NCBI RefSeq assembly: GCF_014195485.1
Contig: NZ_JACIBU010000001.1
Coordinates: forward strand, 3,968,001-4,032,000
Direction: 5' to 3'
From: Modestobacter versicolor
GTDB lineage: Bacteria > Actinomycetota > Actinomycetes > Mycobacteriales > Geodermatophilaceae
Length of the DNA stretch: 64,000 nucleotides
The first letter of the stretch is position 1; the number at the start of each line of letters is the position of its first letter. Shown here one piece after another: positions 62,842 to 64,000 of this stretch. Below the pieces are notes generated by a model. It worked only from the letters and a program-made list of their open reading frames with translations. It was not told the origin of the DNA and made no database searches. The position numbers and the translations under genes were made by a program.

Positions 62842-64000
62842 ATGCGTTCCACCGGCCAGCAGACCGCCGCACCCGAGGGCGGGCCACCGGCCGAGCCGGA
62901 GGCCCCCGAGCTGCTCGAGCTCGCCGGGGAGTTCCCGGCCGCCAGCCGCGCCCAGTGGCGCGACCTGGTGGCCGGCGTGCTGCGCAAGGCCGGCCGCGAC
63001 CAGCTGCCCGACCCGGTCGAGGACGCGCTGCGGCGCACGGTGGCCACCGGCGTCAGCGTGGCCCCGCTGTACACCGCCGAGGACGCCGGCGACCTCCCCG
63101 CGCTCGCCGGGGTGCCCGGCCTGCCGCCGTTCACCCGCGGCTCCCGGGCCGGTGCGGCCGGGGTGACCGCGGCCGGCGGTGCGGACACCGAGGTGCCCGG
63201 CGGCTGGGACGTCCGGCAGCGGCACGCCGACCCGGACGTCGCGCTGACCCGGGAGGCGATCGCCGCCGACCTGGAGAACGGCGTCTCCTCGCTGTGGCTG
63301 GTGGTCGGCGAGGGCGCGGTGCCGGTCGGGTCGCTGGGCGAAGTGCTCGCCGACGTCTACCTGGACCTGGCGCCGCTGACCCTCTCCGGGGGTGCGCCCG
63401 CCGCGGAGGCGTTCCTCGCGCTGGTCGAGGGCCGCACCGACCTCGCCTCCGGCGGGTGCCTGGGGCTGGACCCGCTGGGCGTGCACGCCACCACCGGCCA
63501 GGCCCAGGACCTCGACGGGCTGGCCGACCTCGCGCGCCGTGCGCCCGACGGCTGGCGCACCGTCGTCGTCGACGGCACCGTCTTCGCCGACGCGGGTGCC
63601 TCGGCGGTGGAGGAGCTCGGCTGCGCGGTCGCCGCGGGGGTCGCCTACCTGCGGGCGCTCACCGCCCAGGGCCTCACCGTCGACGAGGCCCTCGGCCAGC
63701 TGGAGTTCCGGTTCTCCGCCTCCGCGGACCAGTTCACCACCATCGCCGCGCTGCGGGCCGCCCGCCGGGTCTGGGACCGGGTGGCCGACGCCAGCGGCGG
63801 CGCACCGGCGGCCCGCGCGATGCGCCAGCACGCGGTCACCTCCTCGGTGATGACCAGCCGGCACGACCCGTGGGTGAACATGCTGCGGACCACGGTGGCC
63901 TGCTTCGCCGCCGGGGTGGGCGGCGCCGACGTCGTCACCGTGCAGCCCTTCGACGCCGCGCTCGGCCTGCCCGACGCCTTCGCCCGCCGGATCGCCCGCA
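62842..64000 (+). CDS. mutA: methylmalonyl-CoA mutase small subunit, 5' part (3' end outside window)
   Basis: The first 386 codons from ATG 62842, with GAGAGGCGGGGA upstream. LLELAGEFPAASRAQWRDLV and VAPLYTAEDAGDLP are the N-terminus of the non-catalytic MutA subunit; GGWDVRQRHADPDVALTREA, LENGVSSLWLVVGEG, GCLGLDPLG and EFRFSASADQFTTIAALRAA, then AVTSSVMTSRHDPWVNMLRT, are mutase TIM-barrel segments. MutA pairs with MutB to convert methylmalonyl-CoA to succinyl-CoA. mutB is expected just beyond the window. TAACGT at 62789 inside the preceding gene is a possible -10. Confidence 0.93.
   Translation, partial: MRSTGQQTAAPEGGPPAEPEAPELLELAGEFPAASRAQWRDLVAGVLRKAGRDQLPDPVEDALRRTVATGVSVAPLYTAEDAGDLPALAGVPGLPPFTRGSRAGAAGVTAAGGADTEVPGGWDVRQRHADPDVALTREAIAADLENGVSSLWLVVGEGAVPVGSLGEVLADVYLDLAPLTLSGGAPAAEAFLALVEGRTDLASGGCLGLDPLGVHATTGQAQDLDGLADLARRAPDGWRTVVVDGTVFADAGASAVEELGCAVAAGVAYLRALTAQGLTVDEALGQLEFRFSASADQFTTIAALRAARRVWDRVADASGGAPAARAMRQHAVTSSVMTSRHDPWVNMLRTTVACFAAGVGGADVVTVQPFDAALGLPDAFARRIAR

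Overview
This window is a gene-dense piece of a very high-GC actinobacterial chromosome. GTG starts are common, codon third positions are almost all G or C, and many genes appear leaderless. The gene order supports this. The block pcrA - M23 peptidase - sucCD - DUF5336-type membrane proteins - DUF6350 (PerM-like) - purN - purH matches the order I know from Mycobacterium tuberculosis (uvrD1 to purH), and folD - DUF3017 - mdh recalls Streptomyces. My best guess is the Geodermatophilaceae (Blastococcus, Modestobacter or Geodermatophilus relatives), but that is inference from style and not a database result. I saw no rRNA, tRNA, CRISPR array, phage or insertion sequence. No stretch longer than about 300 bases lacks a gene. 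Both ends cut genes: pcrA on the left, and the methylmalonyl-CoA mutase small subunit on the right.

Layout. Bases 1-5,500 hold the pcrA tail, a methyltransferase, a VOC protein, an M23 envelope peptidase, an esterase, a membrane protein and a stand-alone B12-binding mutase subunit. Bases 5,500-18,000 are core metabolism: succinyl-CoA synthetase, two paralogous DUF5336-like membrane proteins, a PerM-like protein, purN-purH, folD-DUF3017, malate dehydrogenase and isocitrate dehydrogenase, most units ending in strong hairpin terminators. Bases 17,900-19,800 are accessory: an AbiEi-like/DUF559 nuclease-like gene bracketed by two copies of a palindromic repeat, then a CAP-domain secreted protein. 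Bases 20,000-27,600 hold a CNNM/CorC-type protein, galE, an aminotransferase, trpS, a 2H phosphoesterase, a YihY protein and a D,D-carboxypeptidase.

Bases 27,800-44,800 and 51,400-58,800 together form a nucleoside import and salvage region. A BMP lipoprotein and ABC transporter bring nucleosides in; cdd, deoA, add, punA and upp process them; a phosphohexomutase beside punA may interconvert pentose phosphates; deoC cleaves deoxyribose-5-phosphate; and a paired full-length and truncated aldehyde dehydrogenase next to deoC probably removes the acetaldehyde. Between these lie a drug-type ABC-2 exporter, a DEAD-box RNA helicase, a protein with an internal domain duplication, and a complete Mrp (Mnh) cation/proton antiporter operon with a divergent small HTH regulator. 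The right end holds an Lrp regulator facing an M20 deacylase, an M16-like peptidase fused to an unusual C-terminal domain, a YbdK-type ligase, an M20D amidohydrolase and the start of mutA.

The main unexplained signals are: a dispersed, structured intergenic repeat (three copies plus a possible short relative) whose outer stem covaries between copies and which encodes the C-terminus of galE; palindromic TGATCA-containing elements that bracket the DUF559 gene; a tandem AT-rich repeat overlapping the -35 regions of both the Mrp operon and the HTH gene; and the split, catalytically incomplete aldehyde dehydrogenase partner.
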